A stretch of DNA of 64,000 nucleotides from Gluconobacter sp. Dm-62 (GTDB lineage Bacteria; Pseudomonadota; Alphaproteobacteria; Acetobacterales; Acetobacteraceae). The stretch lies in contig NZ_JAERLY010000004.1 of assembly GCF_018256155.1 (NCBI RefSeq), positions 62,001-126,000 on the forward strand. Direction: 5' to 3'. Below are positions 1-9,955 of the stretch, in pieces (position 1 is the first letter of the stretch; every line of letters begins with the position of its first letter). Under the pieces are notes generated by a model. The model had not been told where the DNA came from. It saw only the letters and a list, made by a program, of their open reading frames with translations, and ran no database searches. A program made the translations under genes and the position numbers.

Positions 1-230
1 GCCTGCTGCTGATCGTTTGGAGCGGCTTCTTCCTCCTCGTCCGGCGCAGCTTCCGGTACGCGACGCTGAACTGTGCGCGGTGGGGGGGCGTCAGGGTGAG
101 CGGCCTTTGGAACGAACCAGCCGCCATTGCCGCTTGCCGCCTGGGCGTGAGCCCCCGGAGTGGAGACAAGCATCGTCGCTGCCAGAAGCGCGCCAGCCGA
201 AACCGTGCGCATCAGGGAATTGAGGGTCAT
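1..230 (-). CDS. OmpH/Skp-family periplasmic chaperone, N-terminal part only
   Basis: The reading frame starts at an ATG at 230 and runs off the left edge, so only about 76 residues are visible. The start is preceded by a good ribosome binding site (AGAGGTGG). Residues 1 to about 30 form a signal peptide ending in a likely AHAQA cleavage region, followed by GWFVPK and a proline- and glutamate-rich stretch. The GWFVPK motif and the position directly downstream of bamA fit the OmpH/Skp chaperone of acetic acid bacteria, which escorts outer-membrane proteins through the periplasm. The coiled-coil body that would prove the family lies outside the window, so the call leans on context. Confidence 0.6.
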   Translation of the reverse strand, partial: MTLNSLMRTVSAGALLAATMLVSTPGAHAQAASGNGGWFVPKAAHPDAPPPRTVQRRVPEAAPDEEEEAAPNDQQQ

Positions 231-282
231 GACCACCTCTTGGCAAGGGGTTGAAGAACGGGATGGCAAGGATTCAGACAGC

Positions 283-2838
283 TTAGAACTGCTGTCCAAA
301 ACCGAAACGCAGCGGGTACAGACGGTCACCATGTTCTTTGCGGATCGGCACGGCACCATCGATATTGACGAGCCCGAACGGGCTCTTCCATGAGACACCA
401 AGACCGCCCGAGACGCGTGGAATCAGGTTATCACCCGTGATCGGGGTGTAGTTGTCACCGTCATTCGTGCGGTTCGTGTACAGATGCTTCACGCGCAGAC
501 CTGCAAGACTACCGGCATCGATAAAGCCGCGACCCGAGATCCCTAGGTCATCGCCCATAGGCATCGGGAAGTTAAGCTGCGCGGAGGCCGTATACATGAA
601 ACGACCGCCGAGAAGATCTTCCTGTCCCTGCGCCGGGATATAGACACCGTTGATCTTGAGATGTCCCGAACGCGGCCCGACGCCACCCTGAAGGAATCCT
701 CGCAGGTTTTCACCACCAAGATAGAAGTTATCGATGATGTTGCGGTTTCCGTTAGAGCTCCAGTCCCCCATGTAACCGACGCCACCCTTGAACTGGAAGG
801 TCCAGTCATGGTTTCCGGTCAGGTCATCAAGCGGAACGTAATAAGCGCCATCGGCTTTTACGCGGGCATATTTCGAGTTTCCACCGAGACCGGCAAAATC
901 ACCGCCGACCTTGAACATGTAGCCACTATGTGGATTCATACGACGATCGCGACGATCGTAGGTGACGGACGTACTGATCTGGGACAGCAGCGACCATCCG
1001 GCAGACTGCTGAACGTAAATCGAAGGAACCCACTGGATCAGCGACGGATCTGCCGCGACGGTAGCCGCGTCATAGAAGTTGCCAACCTGACGATCGACGA
1101 GCGTATAGTTCCAGGACTGCGACAGGTAGCGGTTATACGCGTAACCCAATCGCAGGCTCATACCGTACTGGGATTCTTTATAGCTCTGATACGTCTGGTA
1201 GTTATTCTGGATGAAGTAGAAATCGGCACCGGCCACGAGGTTCCGGTTCAGGAAGTATGGATCCGTGATCGAGATGTCGGCCTGCTTTTCATAGTAGGCG
1301 ACCGTACCGGAGATACCCGCATCCACGCCCGTTCCGAGCAGGTTGTGCTGCTTGATCGAGGCATTGCCTAGAATACCAACGTCTGTCGAATAACCGCCAC
1401 CCAGCGAGAATTCACCGGTTGGCTTCTCAACCACGTTTGCAGAAACGTTTACGCGGTCCGGCGCGGAACCCTGTGTCTGGTCAACGGAGACGGAGCTGAA
1501 ATACCCGAGATCCTGAAGACCAAGCTTGGAATATTTACGGTCAAACGGGGTGTACGGGTCCCCTTCCGCCATCGGCAGGTTCCGGCGGATCACATCATCA
1601 TGGGTAATGGTATTGCCGTTGATGTCGATGCGCTCGACGTACACATGCGGACCTTCAGTGACGTCGAACAGCAGGTCAACGATATGCTTTTCCGGATTCC
1701 GGGCGATTTCTGAACGCACCATGGCGAACGGATGGCCGGTAGCCTGCAGCCATTCCTGCATGTTCTTGGTGTTGGTCTGGATCGCCGTACCGTCATAGAC
1801 CTGATGCGGGAACAGTTCGACATGCGGACGCAGCATATCGGACGTCACATGCCGCACAGTTGAGCGGACATCCATCTTGCCCAGACGGTAACGGTCACCC
1901 TCGTGAATGGTGAAGGTGATGTAGAAAGATTTGTGATCCGGAGCCAGCTCGCCAGTTGCGTCGACCATATGGAAATCGACGTAACCGTTATGCAGATAGA
2001 AGCGGCGCAGCAGCTCGGCGTCATACTTCACGCGTTCAGGATTATATTCATCCGAGGATGAGAAGAAGCGGTACCAGATCGTCTCTTTGGAAGAAATAAC
2101 CTGTGAAAGTCTCGCTTCACTGAATGCGTGATTTCCGACAAACACAATTTTCTTGATGAGTGTCTGCTGGGCCTCATTGATGTTGAACACCACATCAACG
2201 CGGTTATGTGACAGCTTGACGATCTGCGGCGTGACGGTCGCGCCAAAGCGAGCCTTGCCGGCGTACTGGTTCAGGATCTTCTGGCGGTCTGCCGCGGTCG
2301 TCTGGGCTGAGAATACGGCGCGAGGACGAAGGCTGATCTCCTTGCGGAGATCCTCTTCCTTCAGCGCATGATTACCCTCAAATACAATACGGTTGACGAT
2401 CGGATTTTCGACAAGATCCACAAGAAGCGTGTTGCCGTCGCGATGCAGCGTCACGTCCTTGAACAGGCCGGTGGCGTAAAGCGTCTTCAGCGAGCGGTCG
2501 AGGTCGTCCTGATTGAATGTGTCACCTGGCTGGGCGACCATGTAGGACAGCACCGTACTCGTCTCGATACGGGTATTCCCCTTAACCGAGATGGCCTGAA
2601 TGATGTTTCCACCGGGGGCTGATGCCGGGGCCTGATGACGAACGGAACGCGCCTGGGCCGTTCCGAGGACGACCGGCAGCAGGCAGGCTGATGCGAGAAG
2701 CACCAGACGCTTGTTCGAAGACCGGGAACCTCTTGACCGTGATCCTGACAAACCGGCTTTCCTTGTAACATATTTTTTGCAGGCGACTGACACGTTACGC
2801 CATTGGCGGAGGTATCCGATAACCCCTACCCCGCGCAA
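283..2838 (-). CDS. bamA: Outer membrane protein assembly factor BamA
   Basis: This is the central subunit of the BAM complex, which inserts beta-barrel proteins into the outer membrane. The 851-residue frame has a hydrophobic signal segment at about 44-64, then a run of POTRA repeats from about residue 79 (typical start GNIIQAISVKGNTR), and a C-terminal barrel from about residue 480 that ends in phenylalanine (GFGQQF), the usual outer-membrane targeting signature. The start is uncertain: the longest frame opens with TTG at 2838, and an in-frame GTG at 2793 would give a shorter leader; neither has a strong ribosome binding site. It lies between rseP and an ompH-like gene, the classical order for this cluster. 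Confidence 0.95.
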   Translation of the reverse strand: MRGVGVIGYLRQWRNVSVACKKYVTRKAGLSGSRSRGSRSSNKRLVLLASACLLPVVLGTAQARSVRHQAPASAPGGNIIQAISVKGNTRIETSTVLSYMVAQPGDTFNQDDLDRSLKTLYATGLFKDVTLHRDGNTLLVDLVENPIVNRIVFEGNHALKEEDLRKEISLRPRAVFSAQTTAADRQKILNQYAGKARFGATVTPQIVKLSHNRVDVVFNINEAQQTLIKKIVFVGNHAFSEARLSQVISSKETIWYRFFSSSDEYNPERVKYDAELLRRFYLHNGYVDFHMVDATGELAPDHKSFYITFTIHEGDRYRLGKMDVRSTVRHVTSDMLRPHVELFPHQVYDGTAIQTNTKNMQEWLQATGHPFAMVRSEIARNPEKHIVDLLFDVTEGPHVYVERIDINGNTITHDDVIRRNLPMAEGDPYTPFDRKYSKLGLQDLGYFSSVSVDQTQGSAPDRVNVSANVVEKPTGEFSLGGGYSTDVGILGNASIKQHNLLGTGVDAGISGTVAYYEKQADISITDPYFLNRNLVAGADFYFIQNNYQTYQSYKESQYGMSLRLGYAYNRYLSQSWNYTLVDRQVGNFYDAATVAADPSLIQWVPSIYVQQSAGWSLLSQISTSVTYDRRDRRMNPHSGYMFKVGGDFAGLGGNSKYARVKADGAYYVPLDDLTGNHDWTFQFKGGVGYMGDWSSNGNRNIIDNFYLGGENLRGFLQGGVGPRSGHLKINGVYIPAQGQEDLLGGRFMYTASAQLNFPMPMGDDLGISGRGFIDAGSLAGLRVKHLYTNRTNDGDNYTPITGDNLIPRVSGGLGVSWKSPFGLVNIDGAVPIRKEHGDRLYPLRFGFGQQF

Positions 2839-2883
2839 GATGCCCTGACGTGTTCAACTGTATCACAAGTCTTTTCAGAATAT

Positions 2884-3984
2884 TTAGCTTACTGCGTGAA
2901 AGAGCCAGTGGAACAGTCCGATATTGGTCAGATCGTTGACCGTTGAAAAGAGAAAAAGAGCGCCAATCAGAGCCATTCCGACCTGCATGCTCACTTCCTG
3001 AACCCTGCGTGAGACAGGGCGTCCACGGATGGCTTCACAGACATAAAACACAAGACGCCCCCCATCGAGCACGGGAATGGGAAAGAGATTGATCAGCCCG
3101 AGATTGATCGAAAGCAGTGCCATGAAGGAAATAATGCTGGCCAATCCATAGCTGGCGACCTGCCCGGACAGTTGCGCGATGCGAATCGTACCGCCCAGCT
3201 CCTTCGCGCTTCGCTGGCCACTAAGGATCTGCCACACGCCCTGAAGCGTCATGACCGATTTGTCCCATGTTTCCTGCATGCCCATGATGAAAGCTGAAGG
3301 CAGGGAAACGGGACGACCACGTGAGATGGCGAATGCTACGCCAAGGCTCCCCATCTCGTGACCATCATTCTTCAAAGTATCAAGCGTGACTGGAAGGCTT
3401 AGCTCTTCAGTGCCGCGATGGATGCCAAGGACTGTTTGCTGCCCAGGATGGGCTGCGACGGTCGCCATGACATCTTCGGCACCCAGAATATGCGTGTTTC
3501 CGATCCGGGTAATGACATCGCCCGGCTTCACTCCTGCACGCTCTGCGGGGCTTCCGGCGGTGACCTGCGAGATATCCCCGTGAATTTCAGGCTTTCCGAC
3601 TACAGCGAAAAGGACCGTGAAAGCCAGGATGGCGAAAATGAAGTTGAAGACTGGGCCCATAAGAATGACGATGGCCCGTGACCCTACGGATTTATCATGA
3701 AAGGTCCGTCCTGGAATCCACGCAGCTTTCTGTTCCTCGGTTGCGTCTTCTGGCCCTTCAAAACCATGTGGCTTGACGAACCCTCCCAGAGGAATGGCGC
3801 TGATACGCCATTCGGTACCGGATTTGTCATGCCAACGGTGCAACGCAGGGCCAAAGCCGATGGAAAAGGTATCAACTTTCACACCCCGCCAGCGCGCGGC
3901 AAGATAGTGTCCGAGCTCATGGATGAAGACGAGAATGCCCAAAATCAGGACATACGCCAGAACGGTCCGTAAAAGATCATGCAT
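2884..3984 (-). CDS. rseP: Site-2 protease RseP (zinc metalloprotease, M50)
   Basis: An inner-membrane intramembrane metalloprotease that in other bacteria cleaves anti-sigma factors and leftover signal peptides. The 366-residue protein has the zinc-binding HELGH motif at residues 22-26 inside the first membrane segment, a single PDZ domain in the middle (PAERAGVKPGDVI), and the second metal-binding motif (PVLDGGRL) near the C-terminus. The E. coli enzyme has two PDZ domains; this one appears to have one, as in many alphaproteobacteria. Its start overlaps the end of dxr by 8 bases, so translation is probably coupled. Confidence 0.95.
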   Translation of the reverse strand: MHDLLRTVLAYVLILGILVFIHELGHYLAARWRGVKVDTFSIGFGPALHRWHDKSGTEWRISAIPLGGFVKPHGFEGPEDATEEQKAAWIPGRTFHDKSVGSRAIVILMGPVFNFIFAILAFTVLFAVVGKPEIHGDISQVTAGSPAERAGVKPGDVITRIGNTHILGAEDVMATVAAHPGQQTVLGIHRGTEELSLPVTLDTLKNDGHEMGSLGVAFAISRGRPVSLPSAFIMGMQETWDKSVMTLQGVWQILSGQRSAKELGGTIRIAQLSGQVASYGLASIISFMALLSINLGLINLFPIPVLDGGRLVFYVCEAIRGRPVSRRVQEVSMQVGMALIGALFLFSTVNDLTNIGLFHWLFHAVS

Positions 3985-5203
3985 TCAGGGCGGTCTCACT
4001 CACGTCGTTTCGCAGACGCCCACTTTCCCGAAGGATATGGGCTTCTGCGAGAGCGCGGCCCCGGGCGTCCCAGAGCAGCACGTCATCAAGGGTCTTGAGT
4101 TCCGGGTTTTCGTCCATGGCCTGTAGCGCCGCATCAATTGTCTCGCCAATACCGAGGAAGCCAATGCGACGATTGAGGAAGGCCTCTACAGCCACCTCGT
4201 TTGCGGCGGAGAAAACGGCTGGTGCCGCGCCGCCTGCCCGCAGAACCTGTCGGGCAAGACGAAGGGGAGCAAACCGCACCTCGTCAGGGGCTTCAAACTC
4301 CAGACGACCATAGGCTGCAAGATCGAGGCGCTCACAAGGTGTGACCATGCGCTTTGGCCAGGCGAGCGTGTGAGCAATGGGAATACGCATGTCGGCCGAA
4401 CCCATCTGGGAGACGAGGCTGCCATCGCGGAACTGCACCAGCCCGTGCACGACGGACTGCGGATGTACCAGAACGTCAATCCGGTCTTCAGTCAGACCAA
4501 ACAGGCGAGCGGCTTCAATAACTTCCAGCCCTTTGTTTGCCATGGAGGCAGAATCGATTGTGATCTTGGCACCCATCGTCCAGGTCGGGTGCTTCAGGGC
4601 CTTTTCAGGAGTGGCTGCACGCATTTCTTCAAGGGATGATTTACGAAAAGGCCCGCCAGACGCCGTCAGAATGATTTTCTCGACGCTATCCATGTCGCAG
4701 ACACCAAGGGACTGGGCGATGGCGTTGTGTTCCGAATCAACGGGCAGCAGGGTGGCCCCGGCTTCGGCGACCGCGCGCAGCATGACATCGCCCGCGCAGA
4801 CGAGTGCTTCCTTGTTGGCGAGAGCCACGGCGTGGCCATTGCGGGCAGCAGCGAGGGTTGGTTCCAGACCTGCGGCCCCCGTGATCGCAGCCATGGTCCA
4901 GTCGGCTTCCATGGCGCCGGCTTCGATGACGGCCTGACGGCCAGCAGCGGTACGGATGCCTGTGCCTGCGAGGCAGGATTTCAGCTCCTCGTGACGGCTT
5001 TCGTCATGAATGACGGCGACTTCAGCGTTCAGACGCCGGGCCTGTTCGGCCAGGAGTGCCGCGTTGCAGCCTCCCACAAGAGCGCGTACCTCGATCTCAT
5101 CCGGAATTCGGGCCAGCAGATCGACCGTGGATGTCCCGATGCTGCCGGTGCTGCCGAGTACCGTGATGCGGCGTCGTGCTTGGCGCGCAGAACCGTCAGT
5201 CAT
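3977..5203 (-). CDS. dxr: 1-deoxy-D-xylulose 5-phosphate reductoisomerase
   Basis: Second enzyme of the non-mevalonate (MEP) isoprenoid pathway, converting DXP to MEP with NADPH. The 408-residue protein starts with a dinucleotide-binding loop (GSTGSIG, residues 17-23) and carries the family motifs NKEALVCAG, LLPVDSEH and SASMANKGLEVIEA. Length is normal for the family. It overlaps cdsA upstream and rseP downstream by 8 bases each, placing it inside a tightly coupled operon that also makes undecaprenyl diphosphate (uppS), for which it supplies the isoprenoid precursors. Confidence 0.96.
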   Translation of the reverse strand: MTDGSARQARRRITVLGSTGSIGTSTVDLLARIPDEIEVRALVGGCNAALLAEQARRLNAEVAVIHDESRHEELKSCLAGTGIRTAAGRQAVIEAGAMEADWTMAAITGAAGLEPTLAAARNGHAVALANKEALVCAGDVMLRAVAEAGATLLPVDSEHNAIAQSLGVCDMDSVEKIILTASGGPFRKSSLEEMRAATPEKALKHPTWTMGAKITIDSASMANKGLEVIEAARLFGLTEDRIDVLVHPQSVVHGLVQFRDGSLVSQMGSADMRIPIAHTLAWPKRMVTPCERLDLAAYGRLEFEAPDEVRFAPLRLARQVLRAGGAAPAVFSAANEVAVEAFLNRRIGFLGIGETIDAALQAMDENPELKTLDDVLLWDARGRALAEAHILRESGRLRNDVSETALNA

Positions 5204-6047
5204 GAGAAGAACTCCCCTGAAAAATGGATGAGTGAGCAGAACCGTCAGTCAGGTCTGCAGGCATGATGGACCAGAAAGGCTGCGCGGACACAACGAGCGA
5301 CAGAAGGGCGGCAGCGGGAGCCGCGGCGAGGAGCCCGTCGAAGCGGTCCAGAAGGCCGCCATGTCCGGGAATGAGGCGTCCTGAATCCTTGACGCCAAGA
5401 CGGCGTTTGGCTGCGCTTTCCAGAAGGTCGCCACTCTGGGAAAATACGCTCAGAATTGCGCCACAGATCAGGCCACCAAACTGGGTGCCCGGGACTGTCA
5501 GCCAGGCAACCAGCCCTCCAGCCAGCGCCGAGCCAACCAGACCTCCGATTGCGCCAGAGCGTGTTTTTCCCGGTGAAATCGAGGGAGCCAGCTTGGGGCC
5601 GCCAAAAATACGACCGGTCAGATAGGCGAAACTGTCGCTCGCGATTACGACGGAAATGACGAAAAGAACGGACGCCATGCCAAGCGGCAGGTGTCGCAAC
5701 CACAAAAGTGACAAGCCACCAATAATGGCGATGACCACGGGTACGCTGGCCGGAAACCCGAAGATCAGTGTGGGCCAGATCATCCAGAAGGCTGCGCTCC
5801 ATTCTCCTTTCAGAGCCGCAAAACCGGCGATGACGGGCCAGGCCAGCAGGAGACAGCCACGCCATGTTTTCAGAGGCTGCTGGATGAGGGTTTCGCCTTC
5901 CCAAGCCAGACCGAACATGGCGAGCAGGATCAAAGCGTCATAGACCGGGCCACCCTGCCAGATGCAGAGCGCTGCAACGGGGATCAGCACTGCGGCGGAC
6001 AGCAGGCGCAGGCGCAGGTCTGACCATCTGGCTGAGGCGGTGCTCAT
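5196..6047 (-). CDS. cdsA: Phosphatidate cytidylyltransferase (CDP-diacylglycerol synthase)
   Basis: Makes CDP-diacylglycerol from phosphatidate and CTP, the branch point for membrane phospholipids. The 283-residue protein is strongly hydrophobic with several membrane segments. It carries the family signature near the C-terminus: AAKRRLGVKDSG followed by PGHGGLLDRFDG, with the conserved acidic residues. The start overlaps the uppS stop by 4 bases (ATGA type), and the end overlaps dxr by 8. Confidence 0.94.
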   Translation of the reverse strand: MSTASARWSDLRLRLLSAAVLIPVAALCIWQGGPVYDALILLAMFGLAWEGETLIQQPLKTWRGCLLLAWPVIAGFAALKGEWSAAFWMIWPTLIFGFPASVPVVIAIIGGLSLLWLRHLPLGMASVLFVISVVIASDSFAYLTGRIFGGPKLAPSISPGKTRSGAIGGLVGSALAGGLVAWLTVPGTQFGGLICGAILSVFSQSGDLLESAAKRRLGVKDSGRLIPGHGGLLDRFDGLLAAAPAAALLSLVVSAQPFWSIMPADLTDGSAHSSIFQGSSSHD

Positions 6048-6811
6048 GCCGGACGACCGCCAAATCTGCGCTGGCGGCTTGCGTAACGTGAGAGCGCCTC
6101 AAGGAATTCGGCTTCACCGAAATCAGGCCAGAGCACATCCATGAAGACGAGTTCGGCATAGGCACTCTGCCAGAGCAGGAAATTGGAGAGCCGACACTCA
6201 CCGCTGGTGCGGATGACCAGATCGGGATCGGGCATGTCGGATGTCTGAAGCGCATCGTCGAGCATGTCTTCACTGATGCTGTCAGCCGCGATTTTGCCCG
6301 CCACGGCGTCTTCGGCGAGGCGACGGGCGGCCTGCACGATATCGGCGCGGCCACCATAAGACAGTGCGAGCGTCAGGGTCAGGGTCGTGTTGTGAAGCGT
6401 CAGGGCTTCGGCCCGGCAAAGTTCTTCGCGCAGGGAGCCCTCGAACCGTTCCGGCTCACCGATGATCCGCAGCCGCACGCCCTGGGCATGAAGCTCGTTG
6501 ATCTTGTGTCGCAGATAGAAGCGCAGCAGCGACGTCAGATCTCCGACCTCTTCTGCGGAACGGCGCCAGTTTTCCGACGAGAATGCGTAAAGCGTCAGGT
6601 AACGCACGCCCTGACTGATGGCAGTCCGAACGCATTGCTGCACGGATTCGGCACCCTGCCGATGCCCTGCGACGACCGGCAGCCTGCGCGCACGTGCCCA
6701 GCGGCCGTTCCCGTCCATAATCATGGCGATATGGACGGGAACGGCGCTCACGCCCCCTTCCACTGGGGAGGGGGTCGCACGTTCCGTTCGGGGAAGAAAT
6801 CCAGCAGACAA
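6044..6811 (-). CDS. uppS: Isoprenyl transferase (undecaprenyl diphosphate synthase)
   Basis: Cis-prenyltransferase that extends farnesyl diphosphate to the C55 lipid carrier for peptidoglycan and other envelope polymers. The 255-residue protein shows the catalytic motif MDGNGRWAR with Asp33, then GHRQGAES, the substrate-binding YAFSSENWRR stretch, and the C-terminal DPDLVIRTSGECRLSNFLLWQ motif that binds magnesium and diphosphate. It is 8 bases downstream of frr and overlaps cdsA. Confidence 0.96.
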   Translation of the reverse strand: MSAGFLPRTERATPSPVEGGVSAVPVHIAMIMDGNGRWARARRLPVVAGHRQGAESVQQCVRTAISQGVRYLTLYAFSSENWRRSAEEVGDLTSLLRFYLRHKINELHAQGVRLRIIGEPERFEGSLREELCRAEALTLHNTTLTLTLALSYGGRADIVQAARRLAEDAVAGKIAADSISEDMLDDALQTSDMPDPDLVIRTSGECRLSNFLLWQSAYAELVFMDVLWPDFGEAEFLEALSRYASRQRRFGGRPA

Positions 6812-6819
6812 GTGCGCAA

Positions 6820-7386
6820 TCAGACCTGTTTGATCTCGCGTTCTTTGTCCGCGAAAATATCGTCGACCTTCTTGATGTACTGATCCGTCAGCTTCTGGAC
6901 GGCATCAGTCCAGGTCTTCATGTCGTCCTGGCTGATCTCGCTCTTCTTTTCCAGCGCCTTGGTCTGCTCCATGCCGTCACGACGCACGCCGCGCACCGAA
7001 ATCTTGCCGTTTTCAGTATATTTGGCAGCCGCACGGGCCAGTTCGTTGCGGCGCTCTTCGGTCAGGGCCGGAATGGGAACGCGGACCGTCTGACCGTCCG
7101 TGGACGGGTTAAGGCCGAGGCCGCTGTCACGGATGGCGCGCTCGACGGCGCTCACGACCGTACGGTCCCAGACGGAAACCGTCAGCATGCGGGCTTCAGG
7201 AACGGCAATGGACCCTACCTGCGACAGCGGGACTTCGGAACCATAGGCTTCGACGCGCACCGGCTCCAGAAGGTTAGGGCTGGCGCGCCCAGAACGCAGA
7301 CCGGAGAGGTCACGGCGCAGGCTTTCGATCGCGCCATCCATGCGGCGGGTCAGATCGGCGAGGAGGTCGTTCAGGTCAGCAGACAT
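6820..7386 (-). CDS. frr: Ribosome recycling factor
   Basis: Splits post-termination ribosomes together with EF-G. The 188-residue protein has the usual RRF size, with the conserved [20 protein letters not shown] region and the C-terminal coiled region ([19 protein letters not shown]). The start at 7386 follows an AAAGGAAC ribosome binding site. It lies 68 bases downstream of pyrH, a pairing conserved across bacteria. Confidence 0.97.
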   Translation of the reverse strand: MSADLNDLLADLTRRMDGAIESLRRDLSGLRSGRASPNLLEPVRVEAYGSEVPLSQVGSIAVPEARMLTVSVWDRTVVSAVERAIRDSGLGLNPSTDGQTVRVPIPALTEERRNELARAAAKYTENGKISVRGVRRDGMEQTKALEKKSEISQDDMKTWTDAVQKLTDQYIKKVDDIFADKEREIKQV

Positions 7387-7454
7387 GAGCTGTTCCTTTC
7401 AGTTCGACGTTGGTCTCAGGACAGAACCTGAAGATTTCGTTGAAAATGCGGAGA

Positions 7455-8195
7455 TCAGTCCGCTTCGATAATTTTGGTGAAGAGTCCTTCACCACGCATG
7501 ACGGCCCCGAAGGAGCCGGGAGCATGCATGTTGAAGACCACGATGGGCAATTTGTTTTCACGCGCAAGACTGATGGCGGCGGCATCCATGACGTTCAGGT
7601 CACGCGCCAGAACCTCAAGATAGGTCAGGCGATCATAACGCTGGGCGTCCGGATTGCGACGGGGATCAGCGGAATAAACGCCATCCACCTGCGTGCCCTT
7701 GAAGAGCGCATCGCATTCCATTTCGTTGGCGCGCAGGGCCGCGGCGGTATCCGTCGTGAAGAACGGGTTGCCGGTGCCGGCGGCGAAAATGACGACGCGG
7801 CCTTTTTCCATGTGGCGCACGGCGCGGCGGCGGATATAGGGCTCGGCAATGGCGGCCATCTGGATGGCGGTCATGACGCGCGTCTCCATGCCGCGACGCT
7901 CAAGCGCGTTCTGCAGCATCAGCGCGTTGATGACGGTGGCCAGCATGCCTGCATAGTCACCCTGCGCACGGTCCATGCCCTTGGCTGCGGCAGCGAGGCC
8001 GCGGAAGATGTTGCCACCACCGACAACGAGGCAGACTTCCACTCCGGAAGCCACCACATCGGCGATATCGGCGGCAACTGTGTCCACCATTACGGGGTCT
8101 ACCCCTGACGGTCCGTCGCCCATAAGTGCCTCACCGGACACCTTGAGCAGGACGCGTTTGTAGGAGGGGCTCTGTTCTCGATTTTCGGTCATCAT
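7455..8195 (-). CDS. pyrH: UMP kinase
   Basis: Phosphorylates UMP to UDP for pyrimidine nucleotide supply. The 246-residue protein contains the bacterial UMP kinase motifs [19 protein letters not shown], and the acceptor region [18 protein letters not shown] longer open frame extends to 8363, but residues upstream of the ATG at 8195 do not resemble the family; ATGs at 8195 and 8192 are both possible. The usual upstream partners tsf and rpsB are absent; era lies upstream instead. Confidence 0.95.
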   Translation of the reverse strand: MMTENREQSPSYKRVLLKVSGEALMGDGPSGVDPVMVDTVAADIADVVASGVEVCLVVGGGNIFRGLAAAAKGMDRAQGDYAGMLATVINALMLQNALERRGMETRVMTAIQMAAIAEPYIRRRAVRHMEKGRVVIFAAGTGNPFFTTDTAAALRANEMECDALFKGTQVDGVYSADPRRNPDAQRYDRLTYLEVLARDLNVMDAAAISLARENKLPIVVFNMHAPGSFGAVMRGEGLFTKIIEAD

Positions 8196-8231
8196 GCCCG
8201 TCTCTGGCTGGAAGTGTCTTGACGTGCGCCT

Positions 8232-8260
8232 GTCATACAGACGTGGCGGGATTGGAACAA
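8232..8260 (-). promoter_or_regulatory. Candidate sigma-70 promoter for pyrH
   Basis: On the minus strand TTGTTC (8255-8260) and TATGAC (8232-8237) are separated by exactly 17 bases in the gap between era and pyrH. The gap of over 100 bases is much larger than the other spacings in this run, so an internal promoter for the pyrH-frr-uppS-cdsA-dxr-rseP-bamA part is reasonable. The match to consensus is moderate. Confidence 0.4.
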
Positions 8261-8307
8261 GCGATGTCAGGATCGCCGGATTTTGAATGCTCCGGCACCT
8301 GCCTTTT

Positions 8308-9195
8308 TCAGTCATCCAGACCAATGGCACGAAGCCGGGCCTTCTCTTCATCCCACCCCGCACGTTCCTTGACGTTCAGGAAGAGGTGGCACTTGCGATC
8401 CAGAAGTTCCTGAAGCTCCATCCGCGCCCGGGCGCCGAGGGACTTGATCTTGTGCCCCCCCTCACCGATCAGGATGGCTTTGTGACCGGGACGAGAGACG
8501 TAGATCGTCACCTCGATCCGGACCGAACCATCCGGGCGCTCCTTGAAGCTCTCGGTCTCGACAGTTGCCTGATACGGGATTTCCTCATGCGTCTGCATGA
8601 AGATTTGCTCTCGAACCAGTTCTGCCGCCAGCAGTCGATCCGGCAGATCTGTCAGATCGTCTTCCGGATAAAGGAAAGGACCTTCGGGCAGCTCCGCGGC
8701 CAGACGGGCCATCAGGTCGCTCACGCCCTCGCCTGAACGGGCGCTCAGCATGAAGACATGCTCCACACTGATCAGACTGCCGATTTCCTGCGTCAGAGGC
8801 AGCAGCTCGCCACGCTCGACGAGATCCGTCTTGTTCAGCACCAGCCAGATTCGGCCCTTGCTTCCGGACAGCTTGGCGATGATTTCGCGGACATCCTCAC
8901 GCAGACCGGATTTTGCGTCCACCAGCAGCAGCGTCAGATCCGCATCCTGCGAACCGGACCAGGCGGCGTTGACCATGGCCCGGTCAAGGCGACGGCGGGG
9001 TTTGAAAATGCCGGGCAGGTCGACGAGGATGATCTGGGCATTGTCCTGCATGACGATGCCGAGCGTCCGAAAACGGGTCGTCTGGGCCTTGGGGCTGACG
9101 ATGGACAGCTTGGCTCCGGCAATCCGGTTGAGCAGGGTGGATTTCCCCGCATTCGGAGCGCCGACGAGAGCCACGAAACCGCAGCGCGTGGTCAT
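8308..9195 (-). CDS. era: GTPase Era
   Basis: Ribosome-associated GTPase needed for 16S rRNA maturation and small-subunit assembly. The 295-residue protein has the G1 loop GAPNAGKS (residues 12-19), the G3 motif DLPG, the G4 motif NKTD, and a C-terminal KH domain with [15 protein letters not shown]. The ATG at 9195 is preferred because AAAGGA precedes it by 7 bases; the open frame continues upstream to 9234 and would overlap rnc. Position next to rnc is classical. The recO gene that often follows era in related bacteria is absent. Confidence 0.95.
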   Translation of the reverse strand: MTTRCGFVALVGAPNAGKSTLLNRIAGAKLSIVSPKAQTTRFRTLGIVMQDNAQIILVDLPGIFKPRRRLDRAMVNAAWSGSQDADLTLLLVDAKSGLREDVREIIAKLSGSKGRIWLVLNKTDLVERGELLPLTQEIGSLISVEHVFMLSARSGEGVSDLMARLAAELPEGPFLYPEDDLTDLPDRLLAAELVREQIFMQTHEEIPYQATVETESFKERPDGSVRIEVTIYVSRPGHKAILIGEGGHKIKSLGARARMELQELLDRKCHLFLNVKERAGWDEEKARLRAIGLDD

Positions 9196-9220
9196 GTTCT
9201 GATCCTTTATTGATGACATC

Positions 9221-9955
9221 TCAGGACGCCACATTCTGACCGAGGTGTTTCAGCAGGGCGGTTGCCGCTGCGCTTTCTGCCAGCCTCTTGCTGCCGGCTT
9301 CTCCCGTCCCCGTATGCCCCATGGTCGTGACGCTGACGCGAAAGACCGGAGCATGAGACGGACCGTCCGATGACAGGAGTTCGTAATTCGGGAGCGGCAG
9401 ACCCTGAGAGAGCATGTATTCCTGCAGCAGGGTCTTGGGTTCCTTGTGTGGGCGGTCGGCGCTTTCGATCCTGGACTGCCAGTATTGATGCACCACCCGA
9501 CGAGCCGGCTCCAGGCCGCCATCGAGATACAGTGCACCAAGAAGGGCCTCCATCGCGTCTGCACGGATGCTGGAAAGACGCCTGATGCCAGCATCCTCTT
9601 CATGGGGCGAAATCTGAAGCGAGGCGGAAAGACCGACCTGATCGGCGATTTCGGCCAATACCGTGCGCGAGACCAGATGAGCGTGACGGGGGCCAAGAGC
9701 GCCTTCCTGCTCGTCGGGATAACGCTCGAGCAACCACTCGGCCATCAGCAGACCGAGAACACGGTCCCCAATGAACTCAAGACGTTCATTGGAGCCGCTG
9801 CCCTTGGGACGCTGGTTTCGACGGGAACGGCGTGGATCACGACCGGAGACAGCTGAACGATGCGTCAACGCTTCGTTCAGTAGTTCTGGCTTTGCAAATC
9901 TGTGTCCAAGCGCCGTCTGCATTGATGCGAGGGCTTCTGAGGAAGAAAGTGTCAT
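9221..9955 (-). CDS. rnc: Ribonuclease III
   Basis: Double-strand-specific endoribonuclease that processes rRNA precursors and mRNAs. The 244-residue protein has the catalytic signature NERLEFIGDRVLGL, the second acidic cluster around DAMEALLGALYLDGG, and a C-terminal double-stranded RNA-binding domain (LLQEYMLSQGLPLPNYEL through GSKRLAESAAATALL). It overlaps the lepB stop by 4 bases and is followed by era, forming the standard lepB-rnc-era unit. Confidence 0.96.
   Translation of the reverse strand: MTLSSSEALASMQTALGHRFAKPELLNEALTHRSAVSGRDPRRSRRNQRPKGSGSNERLEFIGDRVLGLLMAEWLLERYPDEQEGALGPRHAHLVSRTVLAEIADQVGLSASLQISPHEEDAGIRRLSSIRADAMEALLGALYLDGGLEPARRVVHQYWQSRIESADRPHKEPKTLLQEYMLSQGLPLPNYELLSSDGPSHAPVFRVSVTTMGHTGTGEAGSKRLAESAAATALLKHLGQNVAS

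Noticed and set aside
661-1371. Long plus-strand open frame opposite bamA
   Set aside because: It lies wholly within bamA, has no recognisable domain, and bamA has clear family motifs; it is a shadow frame of GC-rich coding DNA.
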